The notes: a model not told the origin generated them from the letters alone. Positions 47,896 through 60,034 are shown, numbered from the stretch's first letter. The stretch is 64,000 nt of DNA from Diphasiastrum complanatum (GCA_029204225.1 CM055093.1:45618338-45682337), one strand, 5' to 3'. Numbers and translations are program-made.

Positions 47896-47965
47896 CGAAC
47901 TTTGAAACGCGGTTGAAACGACCTCGTTTCGAAACGTGTTTCAAACATTCGAAACAACTGGGACG
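47896..47965 (+). repeat. Left subterminal repeats of large hAT
   Basis: Dense GAAACG/CGTTTC motifs (GAAACGACCTCGTTTCGAAA, then CGTGTTTC and AACAACTGGG). The reverse complement of 58402-58467 carries a closely similar block (CGTTTCAAAACGTGTTTTGA, then AACAGCTGG). Inverted subterminal arrays flanking a hAT transposase gene are expected of its binding sites. The exact termini and target duplication were not resolved. Confidence 0.55.
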
Positions 47966-48041
47966 AAACACAAATTTTTTTCACATTACCATGCGGTCCC
48001 AAGAGCTGCCCCTTCACACCTTTTTGGCGCGATAGAGGAGC

Positions 48042-48043
<2 letters not shown>

Positions 48044-48095
<52 letters not shown>

Positions 48096-48199
48096 CGTGT
48101 GTGTGTGTGTGTGAGAGAGAGAGGGTCAGAGGGAGTGGAGTGTGCATGTGTGTGTGTGTGTGGGGAGAGGGAGAGTGTGTGACGTGTGTGTGAGAGGAT

Positions 48200-48260
<61 letters not shown>

Positions 48261-48324
48261 TGAGTGAGTGTGTGCATGCGTGCGTGCGTGTGTATGTGTG
48301 TGTGAGAGAGAGAGAAAGAAAGAA
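48044..48324. repeat. GA/GT compound microsatellite
   Basis: Long (GA)n and (GT)n blocks with short interruptions, ending in GAAAGAAAGAAGAAAG where the LINE 3' end begins. Open frames read from it are artefacts of low complexity. Confidence 0.95.
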
Positions 48325-48354
48325 GAAAGAAAGATTTTATTAATGTCCTTGAAT

Positions 48355-48400
48355 ACCGTAAGGTACATAGGACTAAGAAAAGGTACATGTCAAGTGTGCA
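48355..48400 (-). other. LINE 3' hairpin, copy 1
   Basis: The minus strand reads CTATGTACCTTACGGTATTC, then AAGGACATTAATAAAATC. The stem GTACC/GGTAT (one G-U pair) has loop TTAC. The same hairpin, with changed loops, precedes the TC tails at 60035 and 63720. Confidence 0.6.
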
Positions 48401-48821
48401 CATAGGAGCTTAAAGCTCAATCATCTATAAAACTAAATAACTGCAAATACAATGCATAAAGACAGCTGGCCCAGTCAGGATCCAATAGCCTGGAATCATA
48501 TATCACGATGCCCATCAGCATGAAAGAAATGGTGGATGGTATGCTGTGAAGGTGTGATTAGATGTGCCCTGGACCTCTGTCGCCGGATAGGCCGTCGGTG
48601 TCGTCTCTACTGTCGTGGCGCTCTGGGCTGTGATCTAATAACTGATTGTCTCTCTGGCCGTCGACATGGTCTCTGATGCCGGTGTACGAAGGAGTCGGGA
48701 ATCTCGGCGTCTCCATCTGAGTCGCTGCCTAACGGTACCTCGGATCTCTGTCTCCGACGGGATATGCACTCATCAATGCTCAGCTGTGTCAGGGAATGTG
48801 TACCATCTAGTCTCCTCCTCC

Positions 48822-51800
48822 TCAGGTCTGACATTCTCGGATCATCAGTGCGACACATCTAGGGTCCTCATAAGATATCAAGGTAGAAAGTGTAACTGGG
48901 TGCTCTCTGAACAAGCAGTAGTACCGCCCCCGTATCTCATAGTAGGCTGGACATCTGAAGAGGAAATGTGACTCGTCCTCAGTCTCATGCATAACACACA
49001 TGCTACAGAGCCGGTCCTCTCGTGGGGTGCCACTGTATCTGGCAGTCTCAATAGCCAGCTGATGTGAAGAAACCCGAAACTGACCCATCGCTATCCGCAG
49101 ACTATGTGATATACTCCTCAGCAAGAAACCAGATACTATGGGGCAGCCAGCCGGATCAAGAGATAGAAAGTGTGTACGATAAAACTCACTCTTGGTCCCC
49201 AATGGACCCTGCCAAGTGGTATGAAGATATGATCTGTAAAGGAGGCCTCTGATGTACTGGTGGGTGCCCGCAGGTAGATCACTAATCTGGATACCCAATG
49301 TGGAGAGGAGACGGCAAGCCTGGGAGTACCATGAGAAAAAGAGTCCCTCTGAGTGTAGGCGCCGGGATGAAGATAAAGCTGCAACTACATAATGTGTACC
49401 CACGTCCTGAAGATCCTCTAACCTCTGTATGAATGTCACAATATGGAATAAGGCCTCAATCTGAATGGGGGGGACCGCGAACTCCGCCAAGATAATTTGG
49501 TGTGGTACTGAGGGCTTAGCCCGTATCATCCGGGAGAGCAAACGAATCTGGAGACGGGAGATATATGTCCAATCAGTAGCTGTCAGACCAGTACTCCATG
49601 TCTCGAAAGCATACATAGCTGAGGGCACAACCATAGTGTCAAAGAGCCGACACTTACTAGTCGCATCTCTGATGTGTGAGCTGAAACATAGTCTCTCCAA
49701 ATCTACCAGTGAGGCATAGCCCTTCCGTACCCGGGAAATAGCTGCGTGTCTCATGCTGAACGTAGGCCCCGAGAATAGTACTCCTAGATATGTATAGGAA
49801 TCAACAACCTCTAGGGGATGACCATCCCATAGAAGCTCCTGCCGCATCATGAAAGACCTAGAGGTGTTGAACACCATAACCTTAGTCTTGGCCACATTCA
49901 CCGACAAACCCCACCGTGTGCAGAAAGAAAGAAGAGCATCTAAGTGTCGCTGCAAACCCTCTCTCGTCCGTGAAAGCAAAACCACATCATCAGCATAAAG
50001 GAGAATAGCAATAATGAGGTCGCCCAATGTACAACCCTCCCCTCCATCACTCTGTATAACATGCTCTAGCTCGTCAATATAAAGACCAAAAAGTGTAGGA
50101 GAGAGTGGACATCCCTGTTTGACACCAATAGTACTGACTACCTCCGATGAAATAACTCCTGATAGTCGGACCCTGCCAATAACTCGCCTGTACAATGCTA
50201 CTACCACCTGTATAGTATCCTCCTAAAAGCCCCGATCATGAAGTCTCTGTATCAATAGATGCCTAGGCACAGAATCAAATGCCTTGCGGAAATCCACAAA
50301 GCAGCAGTATACACGCTCCCTCTTGGCCTTAGCCTCCTCAATGATGGACCTCAAAGTAAAGATATGATCCGATGTAGTATATCCCGGTCTGAAACCCGCC
50401 TGTCCAATGGCATGGAGTGATCTAGCATCCATCTCTGTACTGATCTCTGACTGTAGGATAGAACCATATACTTTGGCGAAGAGGTGACTGATCATAATGG
50501 TGCGGTAGTTGTCAGCTTTCATGGGGTCCCCGCCTTTGTGGATAGGGTGAATGAGGTTTGTGGACCATGGACAGGGAAAATCAGAGGTGACAGCTCAGTT
50601 GAATAGGATGGAGAGAAATGGTGAGAGGATGTCGGGAGCATACTTTAGAAGTTCAGCCTCTAGCTCATCAATGTCTTTGGCTTTATGGGAATGGAGTCGT
50701 GTGATGGCCTTTTCTATAAGTTGGTTAGTGAATATGGCAGAAGTATCCATGAGACAGGAGGTGGGAAGAGGAGGGGTATCTAGGATGGTGTACAATGATG
50801 TGGCATATGCGACCCAAGTGCTGAGGTCTGTGATCCGTGGTGGGGGTGACCGTGGAAGGAACCTCTTCCAGAATGAACCTGAGGAAGAACTAAAGAGGAG
50901 ATCCATCAGTTTCTTACCCTGACCAATCTCGTATGCGATTTTCTTTTTTTGGTGGTTCTGCATTAGACACGAGATATGGTTTTGGTCATATGAGGAAGAT
51001 GGGAGCAAGCATATATGAGGTTCTGATGTAGCTGGATGCATTCCTGATCATACCAGGGGTTATAGGGTCTATGACGTTGCTGGTCTTTGGGTCGTGAGGA
51101 TGGAAAGGCAATGGAAGCTGCATTATGGATGGTCTGGACAAGAAAGAGGGACTGCTCCTCTAAAGTATGCTCATGTGGGAAATAGGTAAGGAGATCGGAG
51201 AGGGCTTCTCTGTATAGTGGTGTGTGATGTGAAGTGTAGCGGTAGGTGGGTTTAGCTGTAGGGGTCGAAGAGAAAATAGGTGTGATGTGGAGATGACCGA
51301 CAGAGAGTGAGAGATATGAATGATCAGAAAGAGTGGTGCGGTCTACAGAGAAGGATGAAATGAAGTGAAGGAGAAACGGTGAACCCATGAAACAGTCGAC
51401 GACGCTATGTCCTCCACTATGTGGGAAGCAAGTGTAGTCACCAGAGCCTGGCAGCTGAAGAAGGCCATTATAAATGGCCAGTCCATGAGCCTCACCCAAC
51501 TGAAGAATCTGCTCCCCATATGATGTGACTGGACCCGCTGCATCCGCCGATCGTCGTATAAGACCAAAATCATCCCAATCAAGTGCATGTATCCGTTGTG
51601 GGTCATCTGTTGCTCTGTGAAATTCCGTTTGCCTAGACCCAGTCCTGGCATTGAAGTCCCCCGCTAGAAGAATATATCCTCAATCCTCATATCTGATAAT
51701 GTCCGATGAAATATCCATGAAAGGTGACTCCTCCTCTGAGGTGAAAGCTGATGTCTCTGGAGGGAAATAACAAATAGCCAAGAATATGTCACGATCTAAC

Positions 51801-52111
51801 TCCATCAACCTGTGGTCCAACCTGATCCAGATATAGCGAGCCTGCTCGTCAGTATATAGTAGCTCGACCCATGGCTGGAGAGAGTCTCGAAATAAGCAAG
51901 CAACACCACCTGAACCGCGACTAGTCAGTGCCCTCGTCTTCCCTCTGCAAGTAGAAAGCCAGCAAAATCCCTCAATGCAAGGAAGTCCTCTCTCGGGACT
52001 CTCATGTGTCTCAGTAAGTATAAGGATATCCCCTATAGTACAAAAATCTCTAAAGTCTCCTGCTGTAGCTGAAGAATGGATACCATTGCAGTTCCATAAA
52101 CTTAACCGCAA
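48822..52111 (-). pseudogene. LINE ORF2: endonuclease, reverse transcriptase, Cys-His tail
   Basis: An AP-type endonuclease opens the protein: LSLWNCNGIHSS, ILTETHE, LLAGDFNARTG, and later DHSYLSLSVGH near its end. RT follows with ADNYRTIMISHLFAKVY, QAGFRPGYTTSDHI, FVDFRKAFDSVPR, GVKQGCPLSPTLF and the catalytic LLYADDVVLLS. A C-terminal zinc-like CSMCVMHETEDESHFLFRCP precedes the end. In-frame stops occur at 51680, 50595 and 50223, and one frameshift near 50970. Otherwise the protein is full length and all catalytic blocks are readable. The true start codon is not resolved: the open frame begins at TTG with no nearby in-frame ATG. The endonuclease would nick target DNA and the RT would prime on it. 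Confidence 0.9.
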
Positions 52112-52161
52112 TGCTTTTGGAGGGCCCCCGAACCGCTCCTAAGTCCGGGGGGCCCAAATCC

Positions 52162-53246
52162 CTATGCCTCAGATTTTTGGGGGTCAATGTATCGGGCCTT
52201 ACCATCCCGATATATCACCCTTTTTCCCAGTGCTCTGGCTTCGCTGAAAACCTTCCTCCTTTCGGCAACTTGCATAGGTGTGAGATCATCGTCCATGAAG
52301 ACAAGGGTACCTCTCAGCCTAGCTCGTAGCCTAAGGACAGCTTGCCGCTCCTCTATTCCCGTGAACCGTATGATGAGTGTAGTTGGATCTCTTTTAGTTC
52401 TCCACGCTTTTTCCATTCCGTTGTGATGGTGGGAAAGTGTATCCGTGAGGAAACTGGATGCTTCGGTAATTGGAGCCTTAGTATCTTCAATTCCTCGCAT
52501 CCGCACATTCAGAGATTTATACTTCCGCATTTCTTCTTCGGATATGGTGGCTGAGATGACGCTATTGACAGTGTGTGTACCTTCTTTAACGTCTTCTTTG
52601 AATAGAGAGGCCCATGTTTTGGTTTCCGCCTTATGTTGCTCAATCCGTTCCTCCAATTCTTGGATCTTTGTGGTGCTGGCTGGTTCTTCTTTTCTGCTCA
52701 AGGTCTCTTCCAAAGATATGATCCGGGCCATCATAGTTTGCTTCTCGATTGCCATAGCTTGTATTGTGGTTTTCAATTGACCCATTTCCATCCTTAGGTA
52801 GCTAGATTCCAGTGTAATCTGTTCCATGCAAGAGAGAAGGTATTGTTCAAATGCTTTCGTAGGAGAGTAGGCTTCTTTAGGGAATGAGAGAGGATAATGG
52901 GAGGGGGCAGGAGAACCATGGAGAAAGGAGAGGGCCAAGGAAGAGGGGGGAGGGCTGTGAGCAGGCAGCGAGCGGTTGGGACGGGCCAGCGAGGGGTGGG
53001 AGGGGCGGGAGTAGGCTGAGCAGACAGCGAGGGGGTGGGAAGGGCCAGCGAGGGGGTGGGAGGGGCGGGAGTAGGCTGAGCAGGCAGCGAGGGGGTGGGA
53101 AGGGCCAGCGAGGGGGTGGGAGAGGTGGTGGGAGAGGGAGTAGGCAGCGAGGGGGTGTGTGAAGGGCCAGCGACAGGCTGCAAAGGAGAGGGAGGGGGTA
53201 GCGAAGGAGAGGGAGGGGAGCGAGGGCTCCCCTTTTTTCTGGCCAT
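52162..53246 (-). pseudogene. LINE ORF1: Pro-rich start, coiled coil, RRM-like domain
   Basis: An ATG at 53246 (MARKKGSPRSPP) opens a proline-rich segment encoded by a ~60-bp minisatellite. The frame then breaks near 52940 and continues as a coiled coil (MEQITLESSYLRMEMGQLKT, RIISLEETLSRKEE, KIQELEERIEQHKAE). The L1-ORF1p-like RNA-binding part follows: SLNVRMRGIEDTKAP, PTTLIIRFTGIEERQAVL, TLVFMDDDLTPMQVAERR. It ends KARYIDPQKSEA. This trimerising coiled coil plus RRM layout is the vertebrate L1/Tx1 type of ORF1; many plant L1 ORF1 proteins instead carry a CCHC knuckle. One frameshift is visible. Confidence 0.8.
52980..53165. repeat. 60-bp GC-rich minisatellite in LINE ORF1
   Basis: About three copies of a ~60-bp unit containing CAGCGAGGGGGTGGGA twice. 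On the minus strand it encodes repeats of PTPSLALPTPSL and AQPTPAPP. Confidence 0.8.
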
Positions 53247-53383
53247 GGAGACCCGCTGAGTGCGATGGAGGTCAGAGGGGAGGGGAGTGCGACCAAGGTA
53301 GGGCGAGCTAGGCCAGGGCAGCAGCAGGTGGATCGGGCAGGTGGAGAAGCGTCAGCAGGGCGTCAGCAGGGTCAGGTCAGTGA

Positions 53384-53420
53384 GAGAGAGAGAGAGAGAG
53401 AGAGAGTGTGTGTGTGTGTG
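53384..53420. repeat. GA/GT microsatellite at LINE 5' end
   Basis: GAGAGA... then GTGTGTGTGTG, the same composition as the array at the other end of the LINE. Confidence 0.9.
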
Positions 53421-53555
53421 CGCACTGTGTGAAGGAGAGGGAGAGTTTTTGTGTGTGAGGGAGAGTGAGGTTAGAGCTTAGGTTTTAGGATTAGTTTTTA
53501 ATTTGAAGTTTGAATTTAACACTATTACTTTGTTGATACTAGATAGCTATTAGCT

Positions 53556-56500
53556 ATGCCCAAACAACGGGATCCTTTATGGGATCACGTCACCCTTAAT
53601 TCAGGTTATGGCACGTCAAGCACGAAGAAGTGGACTTGCAAGTATTGCGGGACTACTTATGGAGGTGGCACCGTTCGAATAAGGGTGCATCTTTTAAGTC
53701 TCCGAGGATACGAGATCGTTGTTTGCACTCAGGCACCAGATTCACTGAGGATTGCCGAGATCGACGACGACTCTCATCCTACTACTTCAGCCACAGGTGA
53801 TTCTTGTTTGATCTAAAGATAAAACTTCAAAGTTCAGTTTGATTACTAATGAGTGATTAGCGATTATAAAAAATTTGTGACTCTGTGTCATGTGACCTGT
53901 GACATGTCATATGTCTATGTTTGTCATCGAATCCATTAAAGTTTAAACTTTAAACATTTGCATAGTGCAACATTATTGTTACAGGTGCAGTAGAGCGCCG
54001 AGATTCCACATCACAACACACACCTGTAGCTGGCACAACTGCCGCACCCATTTCATTTTCTTTTTCTAGAGAGACTCAGACAGTGCCAGTAGGTGGGGCG
54101 GCGGGCAGTAGTGCTGCTGGTAGGGCTGGGGGGTCGAGGACATCTAAGAGGCAAAGATGTTTATGTGGCAACCTTCCAACAGTCGAATAACCCCAACTGT
54201 TGTTGCTATTAGGAGGTGCTTTAACTTGTGTGACCTCCTCTTTCATTCGGCTATGACCCCTGCATGGAGGGATATGATGTGAGCGATATCTCGTATCGGT
54301 GTTGAGTGGGAGGGCCCAAGCATGGAGCAGTTAAGGACGAGAGAGCTATACGATGAGCGACAGTCCGTGGATAATAACCTATAGCCCATTAGGAAGTCAT
54401 GGGCGAGGTATACCTGAGTTCTTTAAAGCCTTTGCACTTACTACTTTCAAGTTTCAACCTTGAACTTTCAATTTCCAAATTTGCAAGTTAGTTAAAAGCC
54501 TCAACTTTCAAATTTCAACTTTATTTGACTCTTTGGTGTTCAATGTTGAGTTCTAGGTATGGATGGTGCTCTGGCTGGTAACCTAGTAGCTTGAGGCCTG
54601 CAAGCTACTTGATAGTTGAAACTGTTGTCGAATGTCCTAGGTATGGATGCACCATACTATCAGATGGTTGGACCGATGCAAGGAGGCGCCATATTGTGAA
54701 TATATTGGTGTCTTCTTGCATGGGCACCATGTTTTTGAGGCCCATTGATACCTCGAAGTCAGGAATGGCATTGGATGGCAGGAGATTGTTTGAATACACC
54801 TCACAGGCCATTGAGGAGGTTGGAAAAGAGAATGTTGTTCAGGTATGCACTTTCAAGTTTCAACATTGAACTTTGAAGTTACATTGTGATTCGTGAATCA
54901 TAATTATTGTTTTGAACATTGCAATTTGCATTTGCCATTTACAATTTTTTGTGAATTTCAATGTTTGTTGTGAGTCATGACTTGTTTGAACTTTGCGAAT
55001 TCCAGAATGCTCAGTGTCATTGCTGAATGTTCATGAGTTATGATTCAGCCTTTGTCGGAATTCCAATGTAGGTTGTCACAGACAACGCATCCAATTGTGT
55101 TGCCATGGGGAAGCTCGTGAATGAGAGGTACCCTTGCATTTTCTGGACTCCATGTTGCACATTGCCTTGACCTCCTAGTTGAAGACATTGCAAGATTATC
55201 CTGGGTAAAGGAGGTTGTAGACAGGGCACGATTCTTGGTGAGATTTGTCACCAAGAGACAGAGGGTCTTGAGCATGTTCAGGTCCCATTCCAGCTTGGAT
55301 CTCCTGAGGCCTGCCCCCACTAGGTAACTCCTAACTACCAAGTTCCAACCTGTTTCTTTATTTGCAATTTTGTTTTAGCTTCAAGTCTCAATGCTCATAC
55401 ACTTTGAATTTTGCTATAACCTGCTGCCTATGACCAATTAGCATTCTTATTTCATTCCAGGTTTGCCTTTATGTTCCTTGTTTTGGAGTGGCTCATAAAA
55501 GTGCATGCAAGCCTAAGACAAATGGTTGTTTCAAACCACTGGGGAGAGTGGGGCCCATCACGAGAGGCCAGGTCCAAGAGATTTGAGGTGACCGTGATGT
55601 CTACTGCATTTTGGGATGATGCACACGCCATTGTCACATCCATGCAGCCTATTTATAATGTGTTGCACCTTACTGATAGAGAGGGTTGTTGTCATGCCCA
55701 CGACTGGTCTCGGGTAGCGTGTCCACGCTAGAGATCAGTGGACCAACAACCCGTAAATTAATTGTGACTATAAGGGAATCGGGGCCGTTAAGTGTACATG
55801 GTCATAATTAATGGTTGTAGGCCTAAACTCATGATGGTGGATAATATGGGTCTATCAGTGAGTCATTGGGGAACTGGATGACGTGGCCCAGATAGGCTGC
55901 AGAGGTGTCCAGTGAGGTGTCACAATGTACTACTAGTGGTGCATGATCTTTGATTGTGAGACTAGTAGCATATGCTGCTGGTGTGTTGCCTCATTCCTCT
56001 TTGAGATTGATCCATAGCTTGGGGGCTAGATCCGTTGGATCTAGGTTTGGTTGGGTTGGTCTGTCCACCATCCGTTTCCCTTGTGTTGCTTGTGATTGGC
56101 ATGCTTAGAATAGGATCCTTGGTTGAGGACTTTACAGTTGCACTTTAGGCCTTCTCTATGAGTTCATGAATAGGTTGGGAGAGCAGCTTCAAAGTTGCAC
56201 CAACATAGCTGCTAACAGGTATATTACTACGTTCAACGTTGAAAGTTGATTCTTCATTGAACATTCACGGTTAATTAGTAGTAATGAGTATTTGCAAATT
56301 TGATATTCATAATCGAAATCAAGGTTCGAGACTTGAATGTTCAAACTTCACTCCTGGTTGTTTGCAGGTTGGAAGAAGTAAAGGGCCTATTTATAGATAG
56401 GTGGCAGTGGTTCCATCAACCTCTGCATGTCATGGCTTGCATGCTTCATCCACTATGGAGGAAGGAAGATCAACTCCATGATCGAGAGCTCAAGCAAGGA

Positions 56501-57702
56501 TGGCATTCCTACGTCTCCTCTGCCTATCTTGATACTAGGGATCAAGATGCACTCATGGATGACTTGAATTTATAAAGGTATGTAATTAGTACTGATACGC
56601 TACTAGGAAGAGCCTAGTACTCGGTAGTTATAACTTATTACTTGCCAATTGGTGCCATCATTCAAATTTCATCTATGTAGTACGTACTAAAGTCTAAGTT
56701 AGTAATAAGTATTAGTATTTACTATTTTGAATGGTGATAAATGTTGAATGTTCAAGACCGAGCGCCTCGATTCGATCGTGCAGGTGCCATGCTGAGGGAA
56801 GGGCAATTGCGCCCTGTTTCATAGTGGATGAACTATGGGAATGATGTTCCCAGGTTGCAGAAACTTGTCATCCGCATCCTCTCACAAGATTGCGCAACAG
56901 TTGCATGCGAGAGAAATTGGAGTGTGTTCTCTCTGATTCATACGAAGAGGAGGAACAGACTTTCTACCACGCAGCTGGAGAGGTGGAGAGGTTGGTGTTT
57001 GTGCATGCAAACCTACAGCTGTAAAGAAGCTAAGGGAGACCAGGGAGCCCAAACAGGTAATCTGAATTTTGTAGAATCTACCATGATCTGTCTAGAGTCT
57101 ACACTAAGAATCTTTAGGCTTCAAATTTCAACGTTTAAATTTGCTATTTTTTTTTAATCGTTTACCGGTACTGAGATTCGAGATCTTGGTTTAATTCCAT
57201 AGGTTAATCTAAATGACATCGATGTGGCAAGGTTTCCAGACTTGCCACCAAGATCACGAGGAGGATGTGTATGCTTTTCTCCATTGGGAGGCCTTAGCGG
57301 CTGCAGGTTGATTTCGATGCTCGATTCCCCAATTCACTACTTTATATTAGTACTTTGTAGATACACTAGATAATAGATTGTAAGTTATAAGTAATGTCAA
57401 TTCTAAATCCTGATTCCAATTTCCTTGTGTGCACTGTGCAGGGCCTACCACTCGAGCTGCTGCATCATGTAGGACCAAGAGCGCAAGAGAGGGTTTGAGC
57501 CATCCAGTAGTCTCAAACACCTCCGAGTTCCTCTGACTCAAATGAGGAATCCGCCACTGAGGGTGAGGATGAGGATGACGATGACGATGACGATGAGGAT
57601 GAGGATGAGGGTGAGTCTCATGTTGGGGAGGATGAGCTTGAGCTTGAGGCCATGCTAGTGCCTCCACGACGACAGCTTCCGAGGCAGGTAGCTAGAGCCT
57701 AG
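53556..57702 (+). pseudogene. hAT transposase gene, multi-exon, interrupted
   Basis: Exon 1 (53556-53797) holds a BED-type zinc finger: DPLWDHVTL and WTCKYCGTTYGGGTVRIRVH. Further exons give a Ser/Gly linker, then WRDM and GPSMEQLR. The DUF659 region reads GCTILSDGWTDARRRHIVNI, GTMFLRPIDTS and VVTDNASNCVAMGKLVNERY, then CLDLLVEDIARLSWVKEVV. The middle helical region is EWLIKVHASLRQMV and WGEWGPSREARSKRF. The dimerisation domain is LVIRILSQDCATVACERNWS, FSLIHTKRRNRL and LERLVFVHANLQL, followed by an acidic tail (EGEDEDDDDDDDDEDEDEGE) ending in TAG at 57702. GT/AG splice sites fit at each junction. Lesions: frameshifts near 54170, 55140 and 56985, stops near 54280 and 54380, and a solo LTR in one exon. 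Confidence 0.85.
55685..56141 (+). mobile_element. Solo gypsy LTR inside a hAT exon
   Basis: The LTR runs 55690-56136 (447 bp), TGTCATGCCC to GGACTTTACA, flanked by GTTGT and GTTGC, a 5-bp duplication with one change. It splits the hAT coding sequence between HLTDREG and CTLGLLYEFMNRL. It is the reference copy for the LTRs at 16145 and 32628. No internal gypsy sequence is present, so it formed by LTR-LTR recombination. Confidence 0.88.
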
Positions 57703-58401
57703 AAGGGGGGGCACTCAGTACTCAGCATAGATGATAGTGGCACACTCTAGGCTCTAGCATAGCAGTTATACATATGACTCATGAGGCCTCAGGCTTGGAG
57801 GCTACGCTTGAAACTCTTGTTATTTATGCTTTTACTTTAAAGACTAAAGTTTAAACTTTTGAATCTTGAATTGTAATTTGTAATTTGTCAATGGTCACTG
57901 GTCAGTACATTGTATAGTTTATAACCTTATTATTTATAATTTCTGGAAATTCTTGGATATTTGAGACTATGATGTATTGCGTGCATAGAAGTGCGATTGT
58001 TGACATGTTACGAGTATCTACTACCATGTGGCAATGGGCATGCAAACCCTCACGAGCTAAACTTCTTGTTCTCTTACAAGTTACAAGACTCTAAAGATGA
58101 TGATGGTCGTGCTTTTGCATACTTCCTGAATGCACTTGTGCCTTGAGCATGATTTCTGAAGGGCCATAAGCTTTGTATTGGAAATGGGTATGCACAGATT
58201 CTCGCAACCTAATAACCTATCCAATGGCAATATCAATAATTGACTAAGGAAAGCGACCATAGTCACCATACACAATTTCTCCTCTTGAAATTGCATTCTC
58301 ATTCAATTGGATGTATCTACTTGGTACTAGACTTTTTATGACGCGTATACCCCAAAAACCCATAAAAACACATTTTCAAAAAAAAACCCTAAAAAAAATT
58401 C
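57703..58401. other. hAT 3' untranslated region
   Basis: Non-coding stretch between the transposase stop and the subterminal repeats. No other feature was seen. Confidence 0.4.
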
Positions 58402-58467
58402 CTCGTTTCGAACCTGAACCAGCTGTTTCAAAACACGTTTTGAAACGACGTATAAAACGACCCCATG
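58402..58467 (-). repeat. Right subterminal repeats of large hAT
   Basis: CGTTTCGAACC, GTTTCAAAACACGTTTTGAA and AACGACGTATAAAACGACC; an inverted counterpart of 47896-47965. A possible CCCCATG terminus at 58467 followed by AAACATTG resembles TATGGGGT preceded by CTACATTG at 47821-47836, but the match is imperfect. Confidence 0.5.
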
Positions 58468-58475
58468 AAACATTG

Positions 58476-60034
58476 TCGGCGCTGACGATGAGGCCCTAGG
58501 GCCTAAATTCTTCGAGGTTACAAGCTATAGCTAAAGCTAGAGGCAACAGTTCAAGACTACATCCCAATAATGACCATATGGCTCATAATACCTCTAAATA
58601 AATGCTAAAGAACAACTGAGAGACTAAAGACTATGGTCCAATTAAAGAAATAATAAGTTATAAAATATGGTCCTTACAGATGTCCCCATCCCTATCTCTC
58701 GTACCTCTCTAAAAAGATATTGTCCTCAGTGTCAATATCCAGAAAAATGATGACACGGCAAAAAAAAACTGCTCAAAATGTACATATGGAGAATGCTATG
58801 AAAAGTATCCGTCGAAGAAGAACAAAAAGTGGACAAAAAATAAGAATAAAAACTCACCAAATACTTTTTTGTAGACGCGCAGATCAAGTAGGAGTCAACA
58901 AACAAAACAAAAAAGATCATAGTCTTTGGCACGCATCCAGTACAGTCATTTGAGATGGCTGCATGAACCTTGAGGAATGCTAACTGATGAATTCAATTCT
59001 CAAGGGATTCATGTTTTCAAGGGAGCTTACAAATTATAGGAGGCAGAAAAGGAAAAAAGGGAGGGCTCGTTAAGTTTCTTAAATTTTTCTTTTTTATTAA
59101 TTCTCAAGATGTTTTGGGGCAGTACATTCAGACCCCAAAACCTCAACAGTATATCAAACGGTATGAACAATAATGTCATTTTGAAAACCAATGACCCCAT
59201 CATGGATAACTAAGAGCATAACTAGACACACATACATATGCACCACAAAGAAAATTAATATTCTTAGATATTTACTGCAAAGCAAATAGAAATCCACAAA
59301 TAGCATATAATAATAGAAATGAACCTAATAGCGCAGGACAATGCATGTAAAAATGACATGACATCAGGACAGAACACGAGGAACCACAACAGAGCTGTGA
59401 ATGGATCTAGCAATTTCAGAATATATATCCACATGCAGATGTATGTAGCAATAGTGCCACAATGAAAAAGTAAAATACATGTAGACCTTAAGGGAAATGA
59501 TAGCAACTTTATGGGAATAACCAATAGGATCATTCAATAGATTGTGCCACCTAGTAACCTGCATGGTCAAGAAAGGCCATGTTGCAACTGCCACCTACCA
59601 CATGCAAACCCACATTGGGCTAGGAGGGGCATCCTATAAGAGAATGCATTGGCGGGGTGGATCAAACTAGCTTTGCCTTTCGTGTGGTTATGCTGTTCCT
59701 AACACTCCTCAGCCATCTAAATCTTCTTTCTTCACTACAAACAGGGTGCATGAAGCCATGAGATTATTGAAATCTGATTGTGCCCATGACAATTTCTCAT
59801 TCATGCTATAGACGTTGTCTCACTTGTCCTGGCCTACCTCCTGAACACCAATGTCATCCCTTGTACTGGTGTACCAACATCTTGTGCTAAACATTTTGTC
59901 ACTCATCCACACACTCATCTTCATTGTATCTTTGTTTCAGCCATCATTCCATGTTAGTTTAATTTTTATTTTTTAATCGAAGATGGATTAAGTTCCCGCA
60001 GTATCAAGCACACCGAAATTGTACTTTTTCTTTT
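58476..60034. other. Intron sequence without gene
   Basis: No coding region or clear repeat was recognised. Confidence 0.45.

Larger units (their letters stand above)
48325..53383 (-). mobile_element. Full-length Tx1/L1-like LINE inside GA/GT microsatellite
   Basis: On the minus strand: a 5' UTR (53383-53247), ORF1, ORF2, and a 3' UTR ending in a GTACC-TTAC-GGTAT hairpin (about 48372-48359), TTAATAAAATC and a TTTC/TC tail. It is bounded on both sides by GA/GT microsatellite (48044-48324 and 53384-53420). It lies between the left subterminal array and first exon of the hAT element, so it is nested in it. Several stops and frameshifts disable it. Confidence 0.8.

Noticed and set aside
48014-48403. 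Open frames rich in His/Thr/Ser on the minus strand
   Set aside because: Direct translation of GA/GT microsatellite; no protein meaning.
52884-53162. Gly/Arg-rich frame on the plus strand
   Set aside because: Antisense of the proline-rich ORF1 minisatellite.
57347-57667. His/Pro-rich frame on the minus strand
   Set aside because: Antisense of the acidic tail of the hAT transposase.
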